In this document: positions 51,615-60,703 of the stretch, piece after piece
How the letters are laid out: the number at the start of each line of letters is the position of its first letter
How positions within the stretch are numbered: position 1 is the stretch's first letter
From: Shewanella abyssi
GTDB lineage: Bacteria; Pseudomonadota; Gammaproteobacteria; Enterobacterales; Shewanellaceae
Direction: 5' to 3'
Length of the DNA: 60,889 nucleotides
Assembly (NCBI RefSeq): GCF_023284025.1
Contig: NZ_JAKIKR010000027.1
Coordinates: 1-60,889 of the forward strand
The notes under the pieces: generated by a model
Told to the model about the DNA's origin: nothing
Database searches by the model: none
Seen by the model: the letters and a program-made list of their open reading frames with translations, nothing else
Made by a program: the position numbers and the translations under genes

Positions 51615-51669
51615 GTGAAATGTAGCGATAAACGCTGCGGCTAGTAGAAGTTAATCACATTTTTGATTC

Positions 51670-51687
51670 TTCTGCGGAAAACCACTA
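51670..51687 (-). promoter_or_regulatory. Second copy of the putative response-regulator operator
   Basis: On the minus strand the site reads AGTGGTTTTCCGCAG. Its core GGTTTTCCGCA is identical over 11 bases to the centre and right half of the palindrome at 53105-53122. The left half is degenerate. It lies upstream of the kinase gene, suggesting autoregulation. Confidence 0.6.
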
Positions 51688-51805
51688 TATCACAAGCAAA
51701 AATATAAATTTATAATAACTGAGCAGGCTCGGAACATATAATAACCTTGAATAGTTTAATTTAGTTTAGTTTGGTTGTATATATTGGTGATTGTAGCGAC
51801 TATTA

Positions 51806-52990
51806 TCAATTGATAGTCAAAGAGTTTCGGTACAGTTTGAAATTATCAGTTTCGACTTTGTCTCCGTTATAATTTAGGAACCATACCGCTTCAATATCTT
51901 TATTATCATTAGCATAGGTTAGAGCTTCTTTCAATGGCATTAAAAAAAGTGTTGTAGAAATAATATCTGCATAGAGTTGATTGTTGTTCATGACTAAAGT
52001 AGTCGATATGCCCGTGCTTTTAGGGCGTAATGTCTTCGGGTTAATAAGATGGTGATATTCCTTACCTTTCACTCGATAATATCTTAAATAATTACCACTT
52101 GAAACAATGGCAATATCTTTCCCCGTGATGACCTCATGGTATTGACCCTCAAAACTCTGGCACTGTGCAAGAGAGTTACTGTACTTTTTGCATATTGGAT
52201 TTTCCACTGCGGTAGAAAATTGTCTCCCTTGTGGATGGTACCCGTAATGTCTGATGTTTCCCCCAGCATTAATCATAAAGTTTTCAACACCGGCTGACTT
52301 TAGCTGCCGATAAACCATCTCTGCCATCCAACCTTTAGCTATTCCGCCAAGATCAATACTCATTCCCTGTTTCATCTGGATTGTATTGTTTATAGTATCC
52401 AGTAATATATCTTCTATATTAATCAAGTTATTAGCTTTATTTAGTTCAGCTCTTGTGGGAATGTCGCAGCGGTCTTGTTGTTTACGTTCCCCCTTACATT
52501 GGCCGCGATAGCTGCGCCAAATATCGATTACGGGTGAGAGGGCGATGTTAAAATATCCATTGGATTTGTCATGCCACTCGATACTGGCTTGTATGAGCTG
52601 AGTCAGCTTTGGGTCTATCTGATGCTTTTTATCAGGGCTGTTGTTGATACTTTTTATATTGGTTACATGAGGGTATGTACTATAGTTTGATGCTAAATAG
52701 TGGTACTCCTGAATCACATTTAGCGCACTGCAAAGAGCAGTGTCTATATTTTTATTATTCTCATCATAAATATCAATGCTAATTGAAGTGCCGAAATATT
52801 TGAGAGTGCTCAAATTAGTTACAATGTCATTATGGGTTATTATAGCGTTACCTTTGCACTGATAAGGTTTGCCTTGGGTATCGACTTTTATAACGTTGAA
52901 ATCAGGCGCTACCGCTTGCTGCACTATTGTACCCGCATAGCTAGAGCTTGAAGAAATAAAAATGAATAACATTGGGATTGATACTTTCAA
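51806..52990 (-). CDS. apbE: ApbE-family FAD:protein FMN transferase, periplasmic
   Basis: It attaches FMN covalently to Thr or Ser of target proteins. The 394-residue protein has a signal peptide (to about YAG, residue 20) without a lipobox, and ApbE motifs SIDLGGIAKGW (211-221), NAGGNIR (241-247), a DIAIVSSGNY strand, HHLINPKT and DIISTTLF. It is AT-rich with a TTG start at 52990; an ATG at 52972 is the alternative. It is divergent from the flavinylation-target lipoprotein gene at 53184, the natural substrate by context. Its N-terminal segment and cysteine-rich insertion (C165, C175) are unusual for the family. Confidence 0.92.
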   Translation of the reverse strand: MKVSIPMLFIFISSSSSYAGTIVQQAVAPDFNVIKVDTQGKPYQCKGNAIITHNDIVTNLSTLKYFGTSISIDIYDENNKNIDTALCSALNVIQEYHYLASNYSTYPHVTNIKSINNSPDKKHQIDPKLTQLIQASIEWHDKSNGYFNIALSPVIDIWRSYRGQCKGERKQQDRCDIPTRAELNKANNLINIEDILLDTINNTIQMKQGMSIDLGGIAKGWMAEMVYRQLKSAGVENFMINAGGNIRHYGYHPQGRQFSTAVENPICKKYSNSLAQCQSFEGQYHEVITGKDIAIVSSGNYLRYYRVKGKEYHHLINPKTLRPKSTGISTTLVMNNNQLYADIISTTLFLMPLKEALTYANDNKDIEAVWFLNYNGDKVETDNFKLYRNSLTIN

Positions 52991-53104
52991 AATGTAGCCT
53001 GTTAACTATTTATTTTCACAATAGGTACCATAAAATCTACGTATGTTAAAATTTTTACTTTATATATGTTAACCCGGTCAAACAAATTAAAATGACTTAA
53101 CTGT

Positions 53105-53122
53105 ATTGCGGTTTTCCGCAAT
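53105..53122. promoter_or_regulatory. 18-bp palindromic operator between apbE and FMN lipoprotein
   Basis: ATTGCGG-TTTT-CCGCAAT is a perfect seven-base inverted repeat with a four-base spacer. Its centre is about 41 bases upstream of the expected start of transcription of the lipoprotein gene (-10 TATATT at 53142-53147), the classic position of a class II activator. Its core recurs upstream of the sensor gene. I infer it is the binding site of the neighbouring response regulator. Confidence 0.65.
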
Positions 53123-53141
53123 TGCGTGGAGTTTTAAAACT

Positions 53142-53147
53142 TATATT
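53142..53147 (+). promoter_or_regulatory. -10 element of the FMN lipoprotein promoter
   Basis: TATATT with no recognisable -35; the upstream hexamer position (53119-53124) overlaps the right half of the palindromic operator, as expected for an activator-dependent promoter. Confidence 0.45.
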
Positions 53148-53183
53148 CTGGCCTCAATGAAATAACACTTGAAGGCTGACAGA

Positions 53184-54527
53184 ATGAAAAGCTTAAACAT
53201 ATTCAATAAAACACTCGTAAGCAGTGCTGTATTATTCGCCACAATGACTCTAGCAGGGTGCAGTAGCACGATAGAGCAGGGGAAATACGCTGATGGTACC
53301 CACGATGTATCTGCAAAAGGTAAGAAAAGTTTAATTACCTTAACCGTAGAAGTTAAAAATGGTCATATCATTGATATTAAAACAAAGTCTCAAAAAGAAA
53401 CTGAATCTCTCTACCTAAATGCTGAGCGTTTACTGCCAAAAATCGTCGCCAACAACGGCCATGAAGGGATTGATGCGGTATCTGGGGCGACTTATTCTTC
53501 AAACGGAATTTTAAAAGCGATTAATAACCTTCCTCGAGTAGACGGTAGTCAACCTGAGTATGTGGCTGTTGGCTCAAAAGAAGAATCAGCAGATGAAAAC
53601 TTTAAACTTAAATGGTCTATTCAACCTAAATTAGGTTTATTGAAGGGTGATTATTATTTCCAAGAAGCGCGTTTTCGCCAAGGTCACATGGGTAGCGTAG
53701 CCATCGTCACCGATAGTCATAATGCTGATGATGTTATTTTTGCGGAGTTTAACGAAAGCGGTCGTCCAAATTACTACACTCGTCTTTACCAGGATGTACC
53801 TAAGCGTATGTCTGAATACAACTTTTCAATGGGTAAGAAGAAGGGCACCGCTTGGGTTCAGTCAGCTTTGACCATGGAAAAACTTATGGTAGAACAAGAC
53901 AAGTTAACCTTCGATCTTAACCCTGACTTCGATCCTGGTTTACGCAATAAATTGAAAGAACCAAACCGTCTAAAGTATGCCGGAATTGATGTGGTTGCTG
54001 GTGCATCTAACAGTATTCAACAGTCCATGGTGCCGCTAACGGCTAAAATCCACGCTCAGATCAATGGTGAGGGCACCAACGAGCTGTTCTACCAATACGC
54101 TGAAAAGTTACTCAACACCAAAGGTCAATGGACTGGTGTGACAGCCATGTTGCGCCTTGTGGTCAATACCGACACTAAGCAAATTACTAAAGCACATTAC
54201 GACGAAGTTTTTGCTGATGAGATAGTGCAGATTAAAGATGCCTCATTAAAGAAGTTCTACCGTCAGTCAAAATATGAATCGATTAACTATGTAGAACCCG
54301 CACGTATTGGTTTTAACGTCATGATAGATGCCTTAAATATTCATCTTCAGCAAGGTGAGTCTTTGTTCTTGATCGATGATCTACCAGCAACGGGTGACAC
54401 GGGGAGTTACGCGGCAACAGGCTTTACCAAGCGTTCTGATTCTTGGGATATCTATCTGCATCAAGCTGAAATTTTGTATCAAGAGATGCGCAAAGACAAT
54501 GTAATCAAAGAACACAAAACAGATTAA
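53184..54527 (+). CDS. FMN-binding lipoprotein with covalent-flavin motif
   Basis: A 447-residue lipoprotein: signal peptide with lipobox LAGC (C26), then an FMN_bind domain (about 33-115) carrying VSGATYSS, in which T103 should receive FMN from ApbE. A second region around VAGASNS (272-277) has a similar but imperfect motif and may be a second or decayed site. FMN_bind lipoproteins carry electrons outside the cytoplasmic membrane; the two-site PplA of Listeria is a comparison. The start at 53184 follows AAGG; five upstream codons were trimmed. The porin gene follows after 81 bases in the same direction. Confidence 0.85.
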   Translation: MKSLNIFNKTLVSSAVLFATMTLAGCSSTIEQGKYADGTHDVSAKGKKSLITLTVEVKNGHIIDIKTKSQKETESLYLNAERLLPKIVANNGHEGIDAVSGATYSSNGILKAINNLPRVDGSQPEYVAVGSKEESADENFKLKWSIQPKLGLLKGDYYFQEARFRQGHMGSVAIVTDSHNADDVIFAEFNESGRPNYYTRLYQDVPKRMSEYNFSMGKKKGTAWVQSALTMEKLMVEQDKLTFDLNPDFDPGLRNKLKEPNRLKYAGIDVVAGASNSIQQSMVPLTAKIHAQINGEGTNELFYQYAEKLLNTKGQWTGVTAMLRLVVNTDTKQITKAHYDEVFADEIVQIKDASLKKFYRQSKYESINYVEPARIGFNVMIDALNIHLQQGESLFLIDDLPATGDTGSYAATGFTKRSDSWDIYLHQAEILYQEMRKDNVIKEHKTD

Positions 54528-54553
54528 TCCAACTCTTGGCAGCGACTCTTAAC

Positions 54554-54586
54554 GGTCTCAGAGCTGGAGAGTCGTCTGCTTTTAAA
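54554..54586 (+). terminator. Hairpin between lipoprotein and porin genes
   Basis: CGACTCT (54554) pairs with AGAGTCG about 20 bases later, followed by CTGCTTTT. It may partly end transcription, giving unequal expression of lipoprotein and porin. Confidence 0.35.
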
Positions 54587-54608
54587 CATATTTAAATATT
54601 AAAAGAAG

Positions 54609-55652
54609 ATGATGATGAAAACAGTAAAACTGACGTTACTTGCCGCTGCCGTTCTAGCTTCACCAAGCGTTATGGCCGATGCTTACAAGTTCTATGGCCG
54701 TATTGACTATTCGATTACAAACTCTGACAGTGGAAGTGCGACACACAGTGGTAAAAGCGGTACGATTTTAGAGAATCACTGGAGTCGGTTAGGCATTAAA
54801 GGTAATGCCGCACTCAATGATGATCTAACCGTGTTCTACCAAATCGAAGTCGGTGTAAATGGCGCTACGGAAGGTAAGCAAAACAATCCGTTTTCGGCTC
54901 GACCAACATTTTTAGGGATTAAGCATTCTGCATTAGGTCAATTTGCAGCTGGGCGAATGGACCCTGTTTTCAAAATGGCAAAAGGCTCAGCTGACGCCAT
55001 GGATATGTATTCATTAAAGCATGATCGACTATTTGCTGGCGACAAGCGCTGGGGCGACTCTTTAGAATACAAAACGGTAAAATGGAATAAGTTGCAGCTT
55101 GGTGCCAGCTATATAATGGAAGACAATTATTATGCTGAAGATGATGTTCGCCGAGAAAATGGCAATTACCAAGTAGCACTAACCTTTGGTGACAAAAATT
55201 TTAGAAGTGGCAACCTATATTTGGCTGGCGCCTATACTGATGGTGTTGAAGACATTAAAGGCTTCCGCGCTGTCGTTCAATACAAGTATGACAACTTGAT
55301 GCTTGGTTCTATCTACCAAAGTTCTGAACTGGTTAATCCAAACAAAGATAATTGGCAGCAGCGAGATGGTGATGGATTCATTGTTAGCGCCAAGTATAAA
55401 ATTGATAAGCTAACGCTTAAGGCGCAATACGGTAGCGATGATTCTGGCACTGGTAAAATTGCCGGCAGAGTTTATGACGCGTTAGGCACGTCGGCAACAG
55501 AAGTGCCTGAGGTGTCTCAATGGGCCATCGGCGCAGAGTATCGTTTATCTAAAGCGACTCGTGTGCATACAGAATTAGGTCAGTTCGATGTTAAGCAGTA
55601 TAGCGATTTTGACGATACCATTGTGAGTGTTGGTTTTAGAATCGATTTTTAA
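54609..55652 (+). CDS. Gram-negative general porin
   Basis: A 347-residue outer-membrane porin with signal peptide (cleavage after VMA, near residue 23). The mature protein starts DAYKFYGRIDYSI, and ends VSVGFRIDF with the C-terminal Phe recognised by the BAM complex. It has the usual 16-strand pattern and WSRLGIKG early loop. Three in-frame ATGs (54609, 54612, 54615) are possible starts. Its position suggests it brings the substrate or ligand of the flavin module across the outer membrane. Confidence 0.88.
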   Translation: MMMKTVKLTLLAAAVLASPSVMADAYKFYGRIDYSITNSDSGSATHSGKSGTILENHWSRLGIKGNAALNDDLTVFYQIEVGVNGATEGKQNNPFSARPTFLGIKHSALGQFAAGRMDPVFKMAKGSADAMDMYSLKHDRLFAGDKRWGDSLEYKTVKWNKLQLGASYIMEDNYYAEDDVRRENGNYQVALTFGDKNFRSGNLYLAGAYTDGVEDIKGFRAVVQYKYDNLMLGSIYQSSELVNPNKDNWQQRDGDGFIVSAKYKIDKLTLKAQYGSDDSGTGKIAGRVYDALGTSATEVPEVSQWAIGAEYRLSKATRVHTELGQFDVKQYSDFDDTIVSVGFRIDF

Positions 55653-55673
55653 CGCGTTTTAGCGTCGACAATA

Positions 55674-55707
55674 GAGTGCACAAGGAAGTGTACTCAGCGC
55701 TCGTTTT
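55674..55707 (+). terminator. Putative terminator of porin
   Basis: GAGTGCAC pairs with GTGTACTC (one mismatch; 55674-55681, 55688-55695), with five T residues at 55703-55707. The rest of the gap to 56043 holds no gene I can see. Confidence 0.45.
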
Positions 55708-56043
55708 TCTCTGTTGTTTACCAACTTGTTTGTACTCTTCTACATTTCGCAAATAGCATACATAAAATAAAAAACCCTCCGTTGCTCAATATTTTTATGC
55801 ACATTTCTGACTACTTACGCGCTAAGGTTAAAATATTCCCGGGGTTATATTTTGTAAATCGACAATTTATTCATTATTCCGCTTAAAAACGATACTGGCT
55901 AGATCACGGTGCTTAACCGCTATAAATTCACGCTACAGTGATTTATATTGAGTGAATTTATAAGACGCTTTCATCATTACACGCTCGTTGATCTCGATTA
56001 ACTGCTGTATCATTACCGCTCTTTCACACTATAAGAATATGAT

Positions 56044-56778
56044 ATGGCGCACGCGGCAGATGACTTTATCGCACCTCAATGTTTTGAAGATATTTCAATA
56101 CTCTATCAGGATGCTGATATATTACTCATCAATAAACCCTCAGGGCTTTTATCTTTGTCGGGCAAACACCCAGCAAATCTAGACTCGGTGCACTACCGCC
56201 TAGTAAAAGAGTTTCCAGGTTGCTCTTTAGTACATCGTCTCGATCTTGGCACATCTGGGATTATGGTGGTGGCGAAAAGCAAAGCGATTAACGCGATCAT
56301 CAGTAAGCAATTTAGTCAGCGAAGCGTGCTTAAAAGGTATACCGCCTTATTACTGGGTGAGTTACCAAATGACACTGGTGAAATATCCTTGCCCATAGCG
56401 AAGGATAAGCCCAACTTTCCGCTGATGAAAATTTGTGAAATAGAGGGCAAGCCGGCAGTTTCAACATATCGAGTTTTATCTCGAGAAGATTATGTTAGCA
56501 CTGCTAGCGACAATGTTGCTGATACAGCAAATACACAAATACCGAGTACACGGATCCATGCGGTTACTAGAGTTGAGCTAACACCCCAGACCGGTCGTAC
56601 TCATCAATTGCGGATCCATAGTCAGCAGATAGGTCACCCCATTATCGGCTGCGATCTTTACGGCTCACGTCATTCACACCAGATAGCTCCCCGATTAATG
56701 CTGCATGCCACACGGTTAGAGTTTGATCATCCCGTCACTGGAACTCGGGTTCTCGGCTTTAGCCCATGCCCTTTTTGA
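56044..56778 (+). CDS. RluA-family pseudouridine synthase
   Basis: A 244-residue RNA-modifying enzyme. The catalytic aspartate is D67 in VHRLDLGTSG, preceded by INKPSGLLS and followed by KRYTALLLG and the RTHQLRIH motif. Length and lack of an S4 domain fit the RluA group (23S rRNA 746 / tRNA 32), but closely related members with other targets exist. The start ATG has only a weak ribosome site. Confidence 0.88.
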   Translation: MAHAADDFIAPQCFEDISILYQDADILLINKPSGLLSLSGKHPANLDSVHYRLVKEFPGCSLVHRLDLGTSGIMVVAKSKAINAIISKQFSQRSVLKRYTALLLGELPNDTGEISLPIAKDKPNFPLMKICEIEGKPAVSTYRVLSREDYVSTASDNVADTANTQIPSTRIHAVTRVELTPQTGRTHQLRIHSQQIGHPIIGCDLYGSRHSHQIAPRLMLHATRLEFDHPVTGTRVLGFSPCPF

Positions 56779-57018
56779 CAATAACGCCGTCGTCTTTTAA
56801 CTGACACTGATGGTTTACGCTCCTTGCGTGCCTTTATGCTCATAGCGGTACCTCTAGGAAAGTCAGCAAGGTAATGAATTGTTACAACAAGATGGCTTTT
56901 CTGCAATGTTTCACCTCCCTCAACTGTTAAAGTTTTGTTATCTTATAGCGGCAAAGGACTGTAGATAACATCCAGTCTCGATCCGTTTAAATTGGAATAG
57001 TAGATAACAGGAAATCAT

Positions 57019-59598
57019 ATGTATCGATTAGTTACGGCTTCTATAGTCACGCTTACATGTGCAACTAGTTTTAATGTAGTCGCCAATGAGTATGTTTTGA
57101 GTAAAGTTGCCAAGCCTATAACACAAAGCGTTAAGCTAAATTTGGACCCTGCAAAAGATAGTTTTTCAGGCAGCACTTCAATTAATATTGTAGTCACTGA
57201 AGCGACTAAACAGTTACAGCTCAATGGCTTGGAATATACGACTAGCAATATAGTGTTGGATGGTGCTAAAGATTGCCAGCTGAAAGCGACAATGCAAACA
57301 ACCGGTGTGGTGTTGTTTGATTGTGAGCACACCATAGACCCTGGTAAATACACCTTATCGATGGACTTTTCTGCGCCCTATAATAGACAGTCGGTCGGTT
57401 TGTATAAAACTATTGATGCTGGTCAACCTTATCTATTTACTCAATTTGAAATGAGTGATGCACGTCGTGCCTTCCCAAGCTTTGACGAGCCTGGATATAA
57501 GATCCCATTTCAAGTGACCATTACCGCACCAAGCACGGAAAAGGTGTACAGCAATACCCCTGAACTATCAGTTAGCGATGATAATGGAGCGACTACCCAT
57601 GTCTTCAAACAAACCAAGCCACTGCCATCATATTTGGTTGCTTTCGCTGTAGGACAATTTGAAGAGATAGAAGTTAAAGGGATGAAAGTTCCTGGTCGAG
57701 TGATTACCACCAAAGGTAAAATTGAACTAGCGCAATATGCCGCCAAGAAAATGCCTGAAGTGCTATCGGCGTTAGAAGACTATTTTGGTGTTGACTATCC
57801 TTATGAGAAGTTAGATACCATTGCCGTGCCTGAATTCCCTTTTGGCGCTATGGAGAATGCCGGTTTAGTCACTTATAGAGAGGATATTCTGTTAGTCGAT
57901 GAGAAAACAGCGAGTCAGAATAGCAAAGAGCACGCCGTATCTATCATTGCCCATGAGTTAGCCCACCAATGGTACGGTAACTTAGTGACTATGCAGTGGT
58001 GGAATGATCTGTGGTTAAATGAAGCATTTGCAAGTTGGATGGCATCAAAAATCACCCATCAACTTCATCCAGAATTTGAATCAGACCTGTCTCTTTCAAA
58101 AAACTATGTGATGGCGATGGATGCCAGAGTGTCGACCAAACCTATTCGTAAACCGATTAAGACTGAAGCCGATATCATGGACGGTTTAGGTTTAGCCTAC
58201 AGTAAAGGTGAAGCTGTACTTGATATGGTTGAAAACTATATCGGTGAAGATGAGTTTAAGGCTGGAATTCGCCAATATATTAAGGACAATGCATTTAAAA
58301 ATACCCAAGCGGATGACTTGTGGGGCGCACTTTCTAAAGCCTCAGGCAAAGATGTCGGCGCCGTTTTGAGTACCTTCATTGAGCAGTCTTCTTACCCACT
58401 GGTTAAGGTAACATTAGCCGGCAAGAAGTTAACACTTAACCAAAGTCGATTCGTGACAGCTGGGACAAAAGCCGACGATCAATCTTGGACTGTGCCTGTA
58501 TCGATAAAATATGGCAAAGGTCAGCAGGTTTCACAGCAGACTGTTTTGTTAAGCCAGGATAGCCAAACAATAGAACTTGAATATGCACCAGAATGGATCT
58601 ATCCAGATTCTGACGCCATGGGCTATTATCGTTGGTTGCTGGATGAAACTGAGATGGCGGCATTGTTACAAAATGCTAAAGTCCATTTATCTGCACGAGA
58701 GCGTAAAGCACTGATCTCATCAGCTGATGCGTTACTGGATGCAGGTTTTGTGTCGGGTGGTGAACTGCTTAATATTTTGGGTGAGTTTATTAATGATCAA
58801 CATCCAGAAATAGTCTCTACTGCACTCGGTTATTTGCAATCACAAAAACGTACTTTCATCGATGAGAGCAATCAACAGCAATGGGCTAAGTTTATTGCTA
58901 AGCGTGCTAGTAGTGCGATACACAAGTATGGTGTAACAGCAAAGCCAGCTGAGAGTGCAGCCATTAGTAAGTTACGTCCAACCTTGATTAACTTATTGGC
59001 ATTTGAAGCCAAAGATAAAACGATTATTGCGACGGCAACTAAAGAAGCGAAATCTTATATTTTAGGTAATAATGAAGTTGATCCTTATCTAATTGGAACT
59101 TACCTTACTATTGCCGTTTATTACGGTGATGCTAAGTTGTTATCGCAAGTTAAGAGTGAGTTCGAGACAACTAAAGATCCGAAGAAACGGACTCGTTTAA
59201 TGTATGCGCTAGGTTATGCACCTACTGACAAGTTACAAACTGAGGTGTTAGCCTATACATTAACAGATAAGATTAATGCCCCTGATTTGAGATATGTCTT
59301 GTCTGGTCAAACTTACACTGACGAGCGCCAGCAAAGGTTCAGAGATTGGGTTTATGCAAATTACGACAAGATAAAAGAGAAACTTCCTCCATTTGCTGTC
59401 GCGAGTATTCCATATTACACCGGCAGTGGTTGTGATATGGCGGCACTGGAAACCACAGAGCAGTTTTTCAAGCCAAAATTGGAGCAAACTCCAGAGTACG
59501 CACGTACTTTAGCCAAACTGGACGAGAGTGTACGCAACTGTGTTAGTTTGAAAAAGCGAGAGCAGGCCAGCGTGGAACAATATCTCAATAAATTATAA
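57019..59598 (+). CDS. Exported M1-family aminopeptidase
   Basis: An 859-residue zinc aminopeptidase with a signal peptide (to about VVA, residue 22), so it should act in the periplasm or outside, unlike cytoplasmic PepN. The exopeptidase motif is GAMEN (276-280), and zinc ligands are H312, H316 (HELAHQ) and E335, with catalytic E313. The C-terminal half is the helical ERAP-like domain. AGGA precedes the start. It likely trims imported peptides in a protein-degrading marine lifestyle; this is inference. Confidence 0.92.
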   Translation: MYRLVTASIVTLTCATSFNVVANEYVLSKVAKPITQSVKLNLDPAKDSFSGSTSINIVVTEATKQLQLNGLEYTTSNIVLDGAKDCQLKATMQTTGVVLFDCEHTIDPGKYTLSMDFSAPYNRQSVGLYKTIDAGQPYLFTQFEMSDARRAFPSFDEPGYKIPFQVTITAPSTEKVYSNTPELSVSDDNGATTHVFKQTKPLPSYLVAFAVGQFEEIEVKGMKVPGRVITTKGKIELAQYAAKKMPEVLSALEDYFGVDYPYEKLDTIAVPEFPFGAMENAGLVTYREDILLVDEKTASQNSKEHAVSIIAHELAHQWYGNLVTMQWWNDLWLNEAFASWMASKITHQLHPEFESDLSLSKNYVMAMDARVSTKPIRKPIKTEADIMDGLGLAYSKGEAVLDMVENYIGEDEFKAGIRQYIKDNAFKNTQADDLWGALSKASGKDVGAVLSTFIEQSSYPLVKVTLAGKKLTLNQSRFVTAGTKADDQSWTVPVSIKYGKGQQVSQQTVLLSQDSQTIELEYAPEWIYPDSDAMGYYRWLLDETEMAALLQNAKVHLSARERKALISSADALLDAGFVSGGELLNILGEFINDQHPEIVSTALGYLQSQKRTFIDESNQQQWAKFIAKRASSAIHKYGVTAKPAESAAISKLRPTLINLLAFEAKDKTIIATATKEAKSYILGNNEVDPYLIGTYLTIAVYYGDAKLLSQVKSEFETTKDPKKRTRLMYALGYAPTDKLQTEVLAYTLTDKINAPDLRYVLSGQTYTDERQQRFRDWVYANYDKIKEKLPPFAVASIPYYTGSGCDMAALETTEQFFKPKLEQTPEYARTLAKLDESVRNCVSLKKREQASVEQYLNKL

Positions 59599-59614
59599 TG
59601 AGATATTAATAACG

Positions 59615-59650
59615 AAAAGGGCAGGCTAATAGCTTGCCCTTTTATTTAGT
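59615..59650. terminator. Bidirectional terminator, aminopeptidase and recombinase
   Basis: AAAAGGGCA pairs with TGCCCTTTT (59615-59623, 59635-59643), with an inner GCT/AGC pair, between convergent genes. Confidence 0.85.
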
Positions 59651-60694
59651 TTAGTCATTTGGTTTTAAATAGTGATTTAATGAGCGGGGGTCTGTATGTC
59701 CAGTACGGCCCATAATGTATAAATGATCTTTTTTATTTTCATGTAGTTGCGTTACACATCCGCTACGTAAACTGTGGGCGCCATAGTACTGAGGATCTAA
59801 ACCGGCTTTATTGCAATAGCGTTTTATCAACTGATAAATATCATCACCCCGTAAAAATCCTTTACCCAAGTTAGTGTCAGTAACTTGGTAATCTCTTATT
59901 TGATGACCATCACGGGTTAACGATCTAAATAAGTGTCCCTCTTTAATACCTGCAGCAGACAACCACTCTTTAATTGCATCAAATGCAGAGAAGGGTTCCT
60001 CTTTAGGCAGTACTTTCCATTCCCTTTGCCCTTGCTGGTTACTTTTAGAGTAGGGCAGCCTAACTTTAAGTTTTTCTCGTAAAAAGCTTAAATGATTAAC
60101 TTTAATATTAGCGAGTTCCGAACGTCTAAAACCTCCCTGAAAACCAAGTTGAATAATCGCCTTGTCACGTTTTCGGGTGAGATTTTGCTTTCGTTCATCA
60201 ATGGATCGTATTAATAATTCAAGTTCATCGTACATGATGGGCTGTTGATCATAATCTGAAACCATGCGGTTTTGATTACGCATAAGACCACGCATCACTC
60301 TAATGACCAAAGGGTGATCCGTTGGCGATGGTGTTGCCGATTGAATATGAAAAAAACGTATCGCGGCTAATCGACTATTGATTGTTTGTGTAGAAAGCTG
60401 GTGGCCATTGTTAGCTTGATAAATATCTTTTTGATGACCGATAAAAGATATTACACTTCTCGGATCTGCAGGTAATGAACTCAAGCCGTGAGTTGCACAG
60501 TAGGCGCTAAAAATGGCAAAACTAGAACGGTAAACCCGTCTGGTATTATCCGAAATTTCATAACGAGTTTCTTTAGCTGCACTTTCAAAATCATTGAGAA
60601 TAGAAAGAGGCAGCTCACTTTCTTGATAAAAACCGTCTTCTGACATTGTTTTTACAGTATTAGGAGTAATAGGGCTAATACGCTTTTCACTCAT
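59651..60694 (-). CDS. Tyrosine recombinase, Cre/XerD-like
   Basis: A 347-residue site-specific recombinase. The N-terminal SAM-like core-binding domain spans about 30-140 and the catalytic domain 150-345. Catalytic residues are R190 (GGFRRSEL), a lysine in SKSNQQ, H307-S-L-R310, H333 (TGHTD) and nucleophile Y342 (LNHYLKP). The HSLRSG/TGHxxxxxxxxY pattern is nearer Cre-like stand-alone recombinases than XerCD or integron integrases. No phage genes or cargo are seen beside it. GAGGAAA lies upstream, inside a perfect inverted repeat that starts ten bases before the ATG. Confidence 0.92.
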   Translation of the reverse strand: MSEKRISPITPNTVKTMSEDGFYQESELPLSILNDFESAAKETRYEISDNTRRVYRSSFAIFSAYCATHGLSSLPADPRSVISFIGHQKDIYQANNGHQLSTQTINSRLAAIRFFHIQSATPSPTDHPLVIRVMRGLMRNQNRMVSDYDQQPIMYDELELLIRSIDERKQNLTRKRDKAIIQLGFQGGFRRSELANIKVNHLSFLREKLKVRLPYSKSNQQGQREWKVLPKEEPFSAFDAIKEWLSAAGIKEGHLFRSLTRDGHQIRDYQVTDTNLGKGFLRGDDIYQLIKRYCNKAGLDPQYYGAHSLRSGCVTQLHENKKDHLYIMGRTGHTDPRSLNHYLKPND

Positions 60695-60703
60695 CAGATG
60701 ATG

